NCBI RefSeq assembly: GCF_001039355.2
Contig: NW_019776026.1
Location: 13,985 to 77,984, forward strand
DNA length: 64,000 bases
Source of the DNA: Lingula anatina
Lineage: Eukaryota; Brachiopoda; Lingulata; Lingulida; Lingulidae
Reading direction: 5' to 3'
The translations under genes were made by a program, and so were the position numbers. The notes beneath the pieces are model-generated. The model saw only the letters and a program-made list of their open reading frames with translations, did not search any database and had not been told where the DNA came from. Positions 47,251-58,775 of this stretch are shown piece by piece. The first letter of the stretch is position 1; every line of letters begins with the position of its first letter.

Positions 47251-50250
47251 TACTCTTCAGCTCGAGAATGGAAAACGCCACAAGCTGCACGCTGGTTGAT
47301 TTTAGAAGAAAAATGAGCAATTAAAAGGTGTGCAACGACACCTTTCCCCCACATTAATGTGCTGTTGTCAAGGCTGAATGCATAAAATGCGCCAAACGTA
47401 ACACCTCGTAAATCTTATTAGCCGAAAACGACATAACTAAGTACAAGTTCAAACCTGGAGAACAACAATCTATTGTTTTAACAATAAGGTTAACTCAATA
47501 CACACAAGAGAATGTCTTAAAAGACCAAAAACTGTAAAGAACAACGCCATAAAGTTAACCAAAAATGCTCCAAAAGCAATAACGTTCGAACCCTGGGCCA
47601 TGCAAACGTATGGGTGTTAAGTCGAAAAACAGAAAATGTGCCAAATCACCACGCTATAAAGTTTATAACCCGAAAACAATACTCAACCGCCAATAAACCG
47701 GTCTGTCGGACCACCATTTTGACAATCTCAGTGCTCCCGCCGAGAGTTAACTCAATACACACAGTAAAATGTCTGGGGCTGAGATTTAATTTTTCGAATA
47801 CCGTTTTATATCAAAGGCAGATTCCAGTTTTCCTTCTAAGTGCGACGTTTTTTCACGGTGTACATTGTTATACACTATAGAAAAAGGCCGAATTAAAGTA
47901 GTTACTCTCTTTCTTTCCCTCTCTTCTTCCTCTCTCTCTCTCTCTCTCTCTCTCAAATGGGAGAAACAATTTTGTGGCATAAGATACACCATCAAAACAC
48001 TTCTCTCTGGTGCGTTTCACTCAATTACTCAGCAACTTTTCAGCAACCTAACCTGGGATCGTGACATTTCTTGAACTTCATCTACTGAAAGAAACTCAAA
48101 ACGTTTTAAAAACATTCTTCTTTACGGTCCTCTAGAAAAGTATGTCTTCTGCAACTGGTTTTAAGGCCATGTCTAAAATATCTATTCCGTTCTAAAATCT
48201 CAAGATTCTCTTGTTCTTAAACCAGGAACCTGCACTTTTTAGCTCCAACGAGCTACATCATATTTCACGCGAGATTAACAAGCATCTCAGGCATCTTTGA
48301 CCAAAGTGCTGGAATGTTTTTGTTTTTATAATATGCTTGCCGATACTATTCAAACCAGGTTTGGAAACAGACAGCAATAATACGCCTACAAAAGCTACAT
48401 CCTTTACCTCGTAAGGCAAAACTATGATTGCAATTTGTGCAAATTAATACTTTGTTCAAAGCAAAACTAAACTAAACTAAAACTTCGTGTAATTCTCTGT
48501 TGAAAAGCACCATATTTCTGCTAAAATTGAAGTTATGTAGCTAATCACGAACATGTGTGTTCATTTTCCCAATACAAAAGGAATGTGTAAATTTGGTACC
48601 GATAAAGAATTGAAGGAAATAGCACATAAGGAGTGATAACCTTGCAACAAATCCGTACGCTGTGCCTCAATGAAAAAGCACAAGATTGCAAAAACCAAAC
48701 GCGACCCCCATTATTTAGTTTTTTTAGATTGCATACCCCATTATGCCACACAAAACGAAATTACAGTAATACTACTAGAAACCCCGAGCGCTGATGTGGC
48801 GTGTTTGTTTAAAAGTAATTGTATTTCGGAATGTTTAGTTAAAGAATTCTCTCCAATTTATTGCATTTGAGAAATATGTACACATAGACGTAGCGCTAAT
48901 TATTCACGATGGGAAAATGAAGGGAAACCAAGAGCAATGAATTCTTGTGCATAAAAAAGAGAAAAAAGAGATAAAAGAGTAATATCATCGAGCAGAATTC
49001 GAACATATTCGAGGAAAAAGTTACTTATTAACATGGTACCCACAAGGAGAAAGTCAGTTTAGGGGTCAGAATTTAGACCTGTGTTATGTATAGGGGAGTT
49101 TTATTTGATCACTTGACAGCCAGCACTTAACTTAGTCGAGTTACTCACAGGTTATAAGAGGAGGGATGAGACCAAGAGAACTCTGCCCCTTCAGTGCCAA
49201 AATTAGCCTAATTACTAGAGCCATTCTAAAATGTTTGACTCTGCTATACATTGAATTGCACTTTGTGTATATTCAGTATGGTGTACATAACTTATTTTGC
49301 CAAGTTATTTATGTTTCTGTATCCTGCTTTTAATGGAAAGACAATAAATCAAGCCTTCTGATTACCTCACTGAGCTGGGACATGCATTCACGTAATACAC
49401 ATTAACCCGTACTGAAATATGGTACCATAATGAAAAAACATTATCACAAATATCTCGGTTGTCAAGTTGAAGAAACCCTTCGCTTTGCTTTAGGTCTCAA
49501 TTAAAATATTTGGGGCGGGAGTTTAAAATACAAATGTGAACTTAGACTACTCGTATATTCTGACGTCACAGATCGCTGCTGCTTTCGCGGTCCAAACTGA
49601 ATACACTTTTAAGCATATGACAATTAATACCGTTCATAGTACCATGCTAGTTTATAAAATAGGTCACTGTACAAGATATTTCTGGCCCTGTTGCTATCTT
49701 AACACGACAGCTTCACAACATGTATAAACCGCAATAAATATGGCGGTGACTCATCTACATGTTATTACACAATAATTGCATACCCCGTTGAGAAGTTAAA
49801 CCCCACGATCTGGGATAGCCTATAATACCGTCTGGCCCGCTACCGAAATTGTTTCTTTCTAATATAGGCATAATAATGTCAATATAACTACATAATGGCA
49901 AAAACACTGGGCCACTGTTTACCCATGCAGATTGCCTGTCGTTAAGGCTTGTTGTTCCAATGACAAATAAAAATGGAAACAAATGTAAACTATAAAAAAA
50001 CACTCATATAGCAGAGCTCTATTTTCATTGTTTTCATTCCAGTAATGAACAATTAATCAGTGGTTTACAACCAACATCTAATCGTTTGTGACGAGGTTTA
50101 ATCCTCACAGTATCTGAAAATTTCATCGACCCCCCTCCCCCCCACAACTCTTCTATGACGTTTTTGAAAACAAAAATAAAAACTCCTTGGTGGAGGTAGG
50201 CTACACGTATTTATATACCGTGACAACAAACGATATGGGACTGTTGATGC
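47251..50250. other. Stretch without assigned gene
   Basis: No supported exon. Holds a TC tract at 47905-47954 and two copies of GTTAACTCAATACACACA (about 47489 and 47747) in otherwise unique sequence. Confidence 0.55.
47905..47954. repeat. (TC)n tract
   Basis: TC and TTTC/TTCC units, the last 24 bp pure TC. Confidence 0.9.
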
Positions 50251-50255
50251 ACTGA

Positions 50256-50480
50256 GATATCACAGTATAATGATATGGTCATGGTGAATTGTGATATCAC
50301 AGTATAATGATATGTTCATGGTGTATTGTGATATCACAGTATAATGATATGTTCATGGTGTATTGTGATATCACAGTATAATGATATGTTCATGGTGTAA
50401 AGTGATATCTCGGTATAAAGTTATGGTCATTGTGGACTGTTTCACTGTGTAATGAAATGGTCACTGTGAACTGTGGTATT
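50256..50480. repeat. 37-bp tandem satellite
   Basis: GATATCACAGTATAATGATA marks unit starts at 50256, 50293, 50330 and 50367, with a diverged start at 50404; the spacing is exactly 37 bp. The central units are nearly identical, and two or more degraded units follow to about 50480. Each unit contains the palindrome TGATATCA. Confidence 0.92.
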
Positions 50481-50692
50481 ATGGTATGAGAATGATGATG
50501 TGATACGTCACGATGTCATGTTTTGGCCACTTTTTGCGTTTTTACTGACTTCACCAATTAATGCTTGGAAGTGATCGACAGCTATATCAACCGAATCATA
50601 TCATTCTTCAAGCGAACCAAAGTATTACAGGAATGCACCATGTTACCGTGTGATGTGCTTGTTAATTCACATCTACCCGAAACACTTTGCAG

Positions 50693-50868
50693 TGCCGTTT
50701 GAAGTCGTGACAACGGCATATGGTCCATGGTGGACCGAACATCCTGTACCCAGCGGGCCACAAAGGTTTCTACAAGTAAAGAAACACAAACTCACGGCAG
50801 GTCATCGGGGTCGTCAAGTCGTAAACAGAGACAGCGGCATCTGTGCAAATAAGTGCCCATTGACATAG
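50693..50868 (+). CDS. Possible last exon of an unknown gene
   Basis: AG at 50691-50692 follows a moderate pyrimidine stretch. The frame (entry in phase 1) reads PFEVVTTAYGPWWTEHPVPS, then GPQRFLQ, and ends ICANKCPLT-stop at 50868. Codon use is richer in G and C than the flanks, and an AATAAA signal lies 74 bp after the stop at 50942. No upstream exon could be joined and the sequence is not recognised, so this is a weak prediction. Confidence 0.28.
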
Positions 50869-50941
50869 ATTGCAGAAATACTAACATACTGGATCCATGA
50901 TGTGATATTAAGATGCACCAAACGATGTAAAACTTTGCGGA

Positions 50942-50947
50942 AATAAA
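50942..50947 (+). terminator. Possible polyadenylation signal
   Basis: AATAAA 74 bp after the stop of the candidate exon 50693-50868. Confidence 0.25.
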
Positions 50948-51350
50948 ACGTTGTGAAGTTATCAAGAACTATTGAACTGGCAGAAAATACACAAATGGAG
51001 TGCTCGAACATCGGAAATACGAACAGATATTTCAATTATTTTGTGACTTACTTTTCAACTGTTGAGACAGGTGAAGGCCAATCCTCTGATTTTTTCCCCA
51101 TATATTTACGATTTTCAAGTCGTTTTTAAGTGAAATAATTTTGTCGAAGTGTAAATGGTGGTTAGAGAGCATTTTAAATGCATGTGCAGCATGCACAAGG
51201 TCTGTAGATGAACTGGAAACAAGAGACTGATGTATGACTCTCTTTTCCCTTAGATGTATTGATAACATTGTTACACCTATTATTAGTAAAATTGTTTTTT
51301 TAAAGCAGTTTTTAAACGTCATATTGCAACCATTATGGTTAATTTTGATT

Positions 51351-51382
51351 TGATATGATATGATATGATATGATATGATATG
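51351..51382. repeat. (GATAT)n repeat
   Basis: Six to seven GATAT units. Confidence 0.9.
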
Positions 51383-51894
51383 ACAACTATTCACTTCTTA
51401 GTTGGAATGCTAGTAGTAGTAAGACTAAAGATGTGGAAGTTCACGTCGCCAACCCTCAATAACCATCACAATTCTGATAATCGAAATCTAGAATCATCAA
51501 ATTGAAATAAGACAATTTTGAACATTGCTTTGCTAAGTATATTCTTAAGATATATTTTTACAAATACACGTTCTCAAGCAGTTCCTTCGCCAACTTTGGC
51601 GTTTTTTAACTTCGTGCTAAATAAGGAGAAAAATCAGTTTTCTTTTGTATTTTTCCATCTCAGGCGAAAGCGCGGTCTAACGCTTTCAATTTCTCTTTAT
51701 CCCCAGGGCATCGAAATAACCCACATATAAATTTCTTTGATACTTCTTTGGTAAACATGTTTTCAAATCTTAAAAAAGGGGTGCACTTAATCGAAATCAA
51801 TTTTTTTTTGCTTTGAGCTGAAAAATATGTTGTGATTAAAACGGAACTGTTTTTAATGTCGACCACTGAGTTTACACATAAGAATGTTGAATAT

Positions 51895-52000
51895 GTTATT
51901 TAGCGTTATTGTTTTATGCATAATGTTATTTATGCATAAGAGAATAGCGCTAAATAACACTGTGTATAAGACAATAACGATAAATAACAATATGTTATTA
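51895..52000. repeat. AT-rich foldback with a third arm
   Basis: Arms 51895-51922 (GTTATTTAGCGTTATTG...) and 51931-51958 (...GCGCTAAATAAC) pair with an 8-nt loop. A third, diverged copy of the arm follows at about 51964-52000 in the same orientation as the second. Confidence 0.7.
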
Positions 52001-52129
52001 CATTGGTCTTTGATAAACAACAAACGTCCCATTTGGTTTGCAGCACAATGTTTATACACAAGTAATCTCGCATTAGTCCAGGCTATATAGACCATTTTGG
52101 GGTTGAACTTGGAAAAATTGCAACGTAAT

Positions 52130-52131
<2 letters not shown>

Positions 52132-52160
<29 letters not shown>
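52132..52160. repeat. Poly-T run
   Basis: 29 T bases, at the left side of the foldback at 52196-52374. It could be the A tail of a minus-strand insertion. Confidence 0.85.
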
Positions 52161-52162
<2 letters not shown>

Positions 52163-52195
52163 ATTGCACTTCCTTTCCAAATCAACATACTAAGT

Positions 52196-52374
52196 CCCGA
52201 AGAATTCCTACATGGGAAACACGGACAGTCCAAAATGGCTTTCGACTTCCGGCAGCCATTTTGGATGCAACAAATGACATCAATATTGATTTTAAAAAGT
52301 GAAGAATTGTTTCTATGGTATTTGTTTCTATGGTATTTGGGATTTTTCTTTTTGCCATGCCGGAATTCTTCGGG
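52196..52374. mobile_element. Nested foldback sequence
   Basis: CCCGAAGAATTCC at 52196 and GGAATTCTTCGGG at 52362 are exact complements, and similarity extends beyond and inside them (CATGG(G/C)AAA). Within lies a second perfect hairpin, TCCAAAATGGCT at 52229 and AGCCATTTTGGA at 52254. Probably a MITE or a foldback remnant; no clear target duplication. Confidence 0.5.
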
Positions 52375-52699
52375 GCTGTCAGGGTATTGATAGGAAGACC
52401 AAGGTGAAAAATGGATTTTGTTGCAATTTTGTCCAAGTGATTTTATTTTGCATGGCCTTTTGTTTCTGTGTTAATTTTTTCTTATGTTTCTAGTACTGAA
52501 ATGTTGCAACATAGTTGTAGGGCTTATGCCGTCGAATACGCGTGTAAAGTGCAGTACTCTGTCTTCTTCAATAGCTGGGGCTGTGGATGAGTATTGTATG
52601 GAGAGAGAGCACGCAAATGGACATCTAAACACATCCATACACGTGTACAGACATTAATTCTAAAATAGTAAGTATTCTTGGATATAGCCTGCATGCATG

Positions 52700-52748
52700 C
52701 GCACGCACACAAACACACACACGCACACACGCACACACACACACACAC
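52700..52748. repeat. (CA)n with CG interruptions
   Basis: ACAC and ACGC units over about 49 bp. Confidence 0.9.
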
Positions 52749-52932
52749 GACAGTCCTTTTCATTGGCGCAGACAAACGTAGGTGTCCCTGTTTCAGACAA
52801 TAAACAGGCGTTCGGGTAAAAAACCGCATATGCAATTAAACAGACAGAGAAACGTTCGCTCATACTGACAGACAGAAAATAAGATATTAAAGAAATGAAG
52901 AGGACAGATATGTGAATGAACAAAAATATGTG

Positions 52933-53127
52933 TCAACTAATCTCACTGTTTTTATTCTCATCGTAATACCCGTTCCCTGATTCCGTGCTCAGTACAGGAA
53001 CATACGCGTAGTGTGTAGTCTCGTTCTGATAAACAAAACCACCATTAAACCGGCAGTTGAATATTTGCACGTTCATAGCGTCTGTCTCCAGTTGAACTTG
53101 GTCGTGTTTAGCGTGCTGGAAACATTG
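52933..53127 (-). CDS. Possible last exon, tyrosine-rich tail
   Basis: The acceptor TACTGTTGTCATCCCAG (good pyrimidine tract) precedes 53127; the exon enters in phase 0 and ends with TGA at 52933, giving 64 residues. It starts QCFQHAKHDQVQLETDAMN and contains NETTHYAYVPVLST and GNGYYDENKNSEIS-stop. Codon use is coding-like, with many C/G third positions. The hydrophilic end with Tyr motifs could be the cytoplasmic tail of a receptor, but no upstream exon was found and the family is not recognised. Confidence 0.4.
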   Translation of the reverse strand, partial: QCFQHAKHDQVQLETDAMNVQIFNCRFNGGFVYQNETTHYAYVPVLSTESGNGYYDENKNSEIS

Positions 53128-53139
53128 CTGGGATGACAA

Positions 53140-56097
53140 CAGTAAGAGGCGACCAACGGCAGTTAACGCGACGAAGGTTTCACTGGGCTAAGAAGCACGC
53201 GTATGCTCCCGTCAATTTACGTGCTCCCCCTTCCTGTGACCCCTGATCGATATGCTTCTAATTTTCACTTTTCGCTCTAGCTTTCACTTAAATTTAATGA
53301 AGAAATTAAATTCATGCCTACTGTATATAGATACCTAAGAAATAAAGGGATTTGTAATTGGTGTCAAGTGTATGAAAAATCCCCACAGAGAACCGCATTC
53401 CCATTATAGCAGTAGGTCTTACCAACATCATGCGCTCTACGGCATTTTAATGTAAGCATTGGAAATGAAATAATTGCTGAAAGACCAATTACCCATTTTT
53501 GATACTCGTTTTTTAAATGCACAATCATCTAGCATGGGTGAAGAATTCATGCTTTACTGGTCGAATGAGAAAAAAAGAAAAACAGGGCGTGAATTAATAA
53601 AGTCTTGGCATACCGAGATAGAAGTTTAACAACTTGCGTTTCATTTAAAGAAAACAAATCTGTTAAACGATCCAACCTATTCTCTTTTAATTATGCCTTA
53701 TTTTTAAATTCCGAATATCACCATGTTAAAACTATGTGCGAATGATGGTACATACTGTTTCAATCACACTGAACTTTGTGGTACCATGTGTATACCTGTA
53801 TATACATTATAAAGGGGTTACTTTTTGAATAAGATATGTAAAACATTAATATGATTGAAGTGAACGAATCCGGCGTTATTAACAAAGTACAAGCAACAAG
53901 TTGTGTTTCTTTTCCTGGAGATGTACACAATTATGCCGTGATGCGAATCCGTCCGCCAAAAAGTTGACTATCCAACGCTCGGGAGAACCGATATTTTATA
54001 CTTGCTTTCAATAGCTTTACATAATTCATAATATTTCAGCCGTGTCACTTTGATATTTATTTACTTAATAAAAGCACTCACACATTGATGAAATACCTTA
54101 AAATCTTTAGATAACGTCTTGATTTAAGACCAATGTTACATAAATGCTCCATTCATTGGCCAAAAATGGAATGGTAACGCACTCAACTGACCCTGTGGAA
54201 ATCAGTTTGCTTCTGTTTTTTTTTTTATTTTTTTATTTTTTTTTTATTTTTTTTTTTTTTACGTTTTTAATTCAATTAAATTTTTGTATTTTATGTGTTT
54301 CTGAACGTACGCCGACATTATAAATAAGTTATTTTTGAAGCTTTTGAAGTTGAATAACCTTCACACTTGCATAACCCAGTCAATCATGGAATAAGTAAAA
54401 TTGCCAAATGTCTGGCTCAGCCCACCTTTAAAATACGTAAACATAATAACGTTAATAAGTCAGTCAAAGACTTACTATCTAAATCTGAATTTATATGATT
54501 TGAATAGGTACCACATGAAAAGTTTTTGACAAGCGACACCTCTTATTTGCCCTTTACGTGGCAGTTTTTACATATAATAAGGACTTCAAACAAATGTTTC
54601 AAACGTTTCTGTTCGTTATTATTTTGACTCGCCGTTGCAGTAGCTTGTTTATTATTAGCGATTAATACCCCCGATCGTTTGCACTCGAGGACACTATGAA
54701 CGGGAACATTTTAGGAGTAGCCTAAAATTAGACAGCAAAATGACTGAATAGGACATTAGAAATCCAGATTATCTATCAGAACTTGGACTTAAAAAGCTAT
54801 GATTTACATTTGGACACGAAAATTGTTTTTGTTTGAACACGTGTCAAGTCTTAATATTGAATCCCACTCCTAGGCAATTACTTCCATCTTGGTCCCGAGT
54901 GAAAAGCTAAGCCCAGAGCGTGCTCGTTTTCCTTCTGAAGTAGCTGGCACTAAATGTCAAAATCAATGATTGATCTGCACTATCAATGCGAAACTTTTTT
55001 AAAAGGTAACGCACCGGTAGAGAAAACAGATATTTGCAACCATTCAGCTACACACTGTAACAATAGTCCCCGAGAGCGCAATCGCCAAAATTGCCAGTTT
55101 TATGCAGAAGCGTTCCAGACGGCCGGCGCGTCAGTTTGTGACGAAACTAGTGTCGACAAGCCGTTATAACGAATAAACTGTACAAAGAAAGGTAAACGAT
55201 TTTACAGTGTATACAGCTGTTCCGAAGTCTCTATTTGTGGGTCTCTGAAACCCCCAGACGGCATTTCTACTTTATCATATGTCGTTTTCATACTAGACGG
55301 AAGGGAGAGGGGGGTCTATATTCAGCGGAAACTTGAAACAGAGGGGGCGAAGAAATCTGTCAGTCAAATGATTATTTTTAGGGGGACTGTTTCACTCCTA
55401 ATAAATAAATATTCCCAAACGCCTTAATTTCCGAGTCTCTGTCTCCATATAAGCAATATTCCAAGATGGAGCCGCGGCGTTTTTCCCTAACGACAGGGTG
55501 TCCTAAGCCGTATCTCAAAGGGTATAGAGAAACAGGTAGTCGATTAAATTCACACAGGTTTGGGTTATCTTGACGGTCCTAATCAAAGAGGGGGCTTACT
55601 GTACAAACCAATGGAACCCGATCCTGTATCACAGGTGACTCTCGTCATGACGTAGGAAACAGCATTACAAAATCATAATTAACATCAAGGTAGAAAAAAT
55701 AACCAAAAAAGGAAGTGCAGAGATTACTTGATTTTCAAGATTTGAAGTACCACAGTAATTTGGTGGTTTTTCTCAAAGAATTTAAGTTTCGCTGAGCCGG
55801 AAACCGTAATGTGCAAGCATTAAAGCCATCAATGTTTTAGAAAAAATAAAAACAAAAAAGGAATTCGAAGCAGTCCAGATATTATGAGCTTTTGTTTATC
55901 AAGATTGTGAAGAACTAAAACAAAAGTGTAAATATTTGACATTACAAAACGAAAGCATTTCAAGCATCGTGAATCACTAATAGAGATAAATTACGTGATT
56001 TAAACTGATGGCCTGCAAAAGACAAATTATTCATTTTTCGCAAAGGACCGTTTTCCCTTATACCGGATAATTTTAAATTTGCAAACTGATTTAAAGA

Positions 56098-56171
<74 letters not shown>

Positions 56172-57300
56172 CCTAAATCGACCTTTAAGTCACAAATCAC
56201 TACGAACGAAATGTCTGTACATCTTAGTGGGGCTGATAAGTCAACATTATATCAAAGAGGGTCAGCTTAAAGCTGGCTGACCACTACCTGATGACGTCAG
56301 CGTGGGTCAGGCATGCGCGTTATTCCTTTAATACGTCCTCGTGACGGAAGCAGGGGGATTAATACATATAGGTCCGGGTCATCGCCCAATATGGCGTCTA
56401 TAGTGGTCAAAGGGTGACGATAGTTGATAGCGATAGTTGAATACCACTGGACATTGGCATCTCTATGGGGGGTATTGACCATATTGTCGTTGGAGCCATT
56501 GTCAAAATGTCACATTCCTCTTTGTCTCTCCATCAATTTCCCCCTTTCTTCTTAAAAGTTTATGTAATATTCTAGTGATATAATTGGCGTTCCACAATAC
56601 CTAACTCGTAAATGTGAAGTGTCACAATGATTGGTTTTCCTTCGTAACATTTGTGCAGGTAAATGTCTACATCACTTCCTCAGAAATTTTAATGATTTGG
56701 TTAAAAGTGAAAATAAAACAATTTAAGAAGGTTTAGCAATAAACGATACAGCAGAACATGGTTTGTTACCCGATTCTAGTCGTGGGAATTTTGCCATTCC
56801 GTGTTAAAGTAGCTGGGATTAAATCGCCACAAGCGACTCTCTATTTCTTTCTAATCATAGGACGTGCGCATATAAAATACCAAATTGGGTGAGGTAAAAT
56901 GGGCGACTGCGGTCTTGAAAAAAACATTATGTCCCCGACTTTGAACCCAGACTAATAATCAGTCCTGAATGGTTCCAGATCTGCGGAAAGAATGTTCGGT
57001 CGCTGTAAAATGTGTGAACGTTTTCGCGAATTAACCGCGATGCGATTTAAGTGCTTAATAACTCGCTACCTAATCGTCGTTCTTGGATCGCGTTTGCAAC
57101 AGTCTGGAACAGTCAAAGCTTATAACCGTCAAGAAAAACCCCACAGTTTATTCTCCGCAGATGGAAAAAATAGGAATTATTACTTTTGAGGTAACGCCGT
57201 GTGTCGCGAGCGTACCTCTGCCCTGTTCTTAACTAGAAGCAAGCATTGCAAGCACCGAGACGGTAAATTAGAGCAGGCGTGGAACCGCTATTTCCTCAGG
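53140..57300. other. Stretch without assigned gene
   Basis: No supported exon. Contains a T-rich tract at 54213-54260, a compound microsatellite at 56101-56170 and a TGACGTCA octamer at 56292. Upstream exons of the minus-strand candidate at 52933 would be expected here but I could not identify any. Confidence 0.5.
56101..56170. repeat. (TG)n(AG)n compound microsatellite
   Basis: Twenty TG then about fourteen AG units; same order as at 43820. Confidence 0.92.
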
Positions 57301-57390
57301 AAACACTGACTCGGCTCTGATTGGGTAAATGGTAATCGAGTTTACTTTAGGCCATGGTACTATTGGTGTATGTCTAATGACTGGCCGGGG

Positions 57391-57397
57391 ATATAAA
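57391..57397 (+). promoter_or_regulatory. Possible TATA box of secreted-protein gene
   Basis: ATATAAA in GGGGATATAAACC, about 240 bp before the ATG at 57632. ATTGG, the complement of a CCAAT box, lies near 57318. A start near 57420 would leave a 5' leader of about 210 nt, possibly with its own intron. Confidence 0.35.
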
Positions 57398-57631
57398 CCT
57401 TGGGCTCTCAAGTCTCGGTGCTTTACAGCCAGGGAAAGAGTTGTGTGTAGAGATTCTGAAAGAGGACGGCGTCCAGGCAACCGCATTTGTTGCCTGAGAT
57501 TTTCCACTGATTGCTGTCTGAGTCTGAGAGTAACTGCCACCACAGCAGTAGCTCGGATCTCGTCAGCCCGTATACTGTACACTGATATAGGGATAGAGTA
57601 GAGACTGACTTATTCCAAGCACGGCAAGACG

Positions 57632-57695
57632 ATGAGGTTATTAGACGTACTAGCCTGCACCTTGTTGGTGTCAGCTGTTCTAGCAGAACCTTTAG
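57632..57695 (+). CDS. Small secreted protein, exon 1 (signal peptide)
   Basis: ATG at 57632 opens MRLLDVLACTLLVSAVLA followed by EPL: a clear signal peptide with predicted cleavage after Ala18. The exon ends at 57695 in phase 1 before a perfect GTAAGT donor. This phase matches the next exon at 58682. The mature part starts with EPL. Confidence 0.6.
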
Positions 57696-58681
57696 GTAAG
57701 TGGACCTTTTTGTTAAGCACATTTTTGTTTCAACTTATAAATTACTGAAAAGCTTGTTCATGTTCACCGGTTGGTGCGGCGTGCGCCATATGGCTTGTGC
57801 TCTTTGTCTACTTCCAGCTTTCGTTACTCTTAAAGAAGGCATTCAGTTGGTGTGGTCTCATTCACTGTATCAGGCATATTTGCGATGAACCGCTACTGCA
57901 CTTAGTAAGCGATCTACTCTCAGAAGCGTAATGCAGTGAAACTACCAGCTGTTTGCGCAAGCTTGCGTAAGCAGTCAGCTTCACGTACTCAGACCAGGCT
58001 TGCTACCGCAGGGCTCACTTCAAGACTGTTCCAGCCTTTATTCTGCTGGCATGAGATAGAGGGAGTGAGGGCACATCAACAACATGTCCCCATCGGATAC
58101 AGTTCCTAACAAAATTCACGCATCCCTTGCAATGTTTTCACACATGGTTCTCAATAGCTTCACGGCGGTACCTAATTGCACCGTATTATATAACTGCCCT
58201 GTATCTAACTAGCCTTGATCAAAGAGCTTGTCTTCTGGAATTAAATCAGATATGTTTTTCAAATGAGAAACGAAAACAGAGCCAGAGTTTTCACGCAGAG
58301 AATCTCCGAGTCTTTCAAGTGCCTTGGCGACAAGGAGAGGCGGGAATAAATGGTAGACGGTAGTTTATGTGACGTCACAGCCACAAAACAAACTTGGGAA
58401 GAATTTCCTTCCACGACCTCCTGGACCGTTACAATTATTATACCTCAATCTAAATGTTGAAGTAAGTGCCCTAATCAAATAGTTAGATGCGGTTTTTGTC
58501 AACGGTTTCTAAGGTTTTCGCGCGCAGCTACACTGATGTATCAGTCAGGAATAAAGTAAATAAATATTGAAGAGAGGGGGAATCTGGAGTTACGGCTTTG
58601 CCGCCAAATATCAAATTCAAACAACAACATGTAGCACTCAATACAATGTACGAAGCTAATTATTGCAATAACTTTGTTCAG

Positions 58682-58775
58682 ACATCAAATGGTATGTCAA
58701 ACGCGCCGGCAGAGCAGACGCTCGTTATCCAGCGGAAGACGAAAAAATTGAACAAATTAAGCCCAAATGCCTGCG
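58682..58775 (+). CDS. Small secreted protein, exon 2
   Basis: Acceptor AATAACTTTGTTCAG before 58682 and perfect donor GTAAGT after 58775. Joined to exon 1 in phase 1 it reads DIKWYVKRAGRADARYPAED, then EKIEQIKPKCL, leaving in phase 2. Codon use is coding-like. A Lys-Arg pair after DIKWYV would allow release of a short EPLDIKWYV-type peptide, so a neuropeptide or hormone precursor is one idea; a small cysteine-containing secreted protein is another. One other frame is also open across this exon. The last exon is unresolved: acceptors compatible with phase 2 precede 58997, 59090, 59846 and 62411. The 62411-62510 option, after TTTTCCACCCCAG, adds a 33-residue end with two cysteines. Confidence 0.45.

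Noticed and set aside
56297-56482. Minus-strand open frame with NVQWYSTIAINYRHPLTTID
   Set aside because: Coding-like in part, but it overlaps a CpG-rich patch with short GATAGTTGA repeats and has no splice signals or recognisable family.
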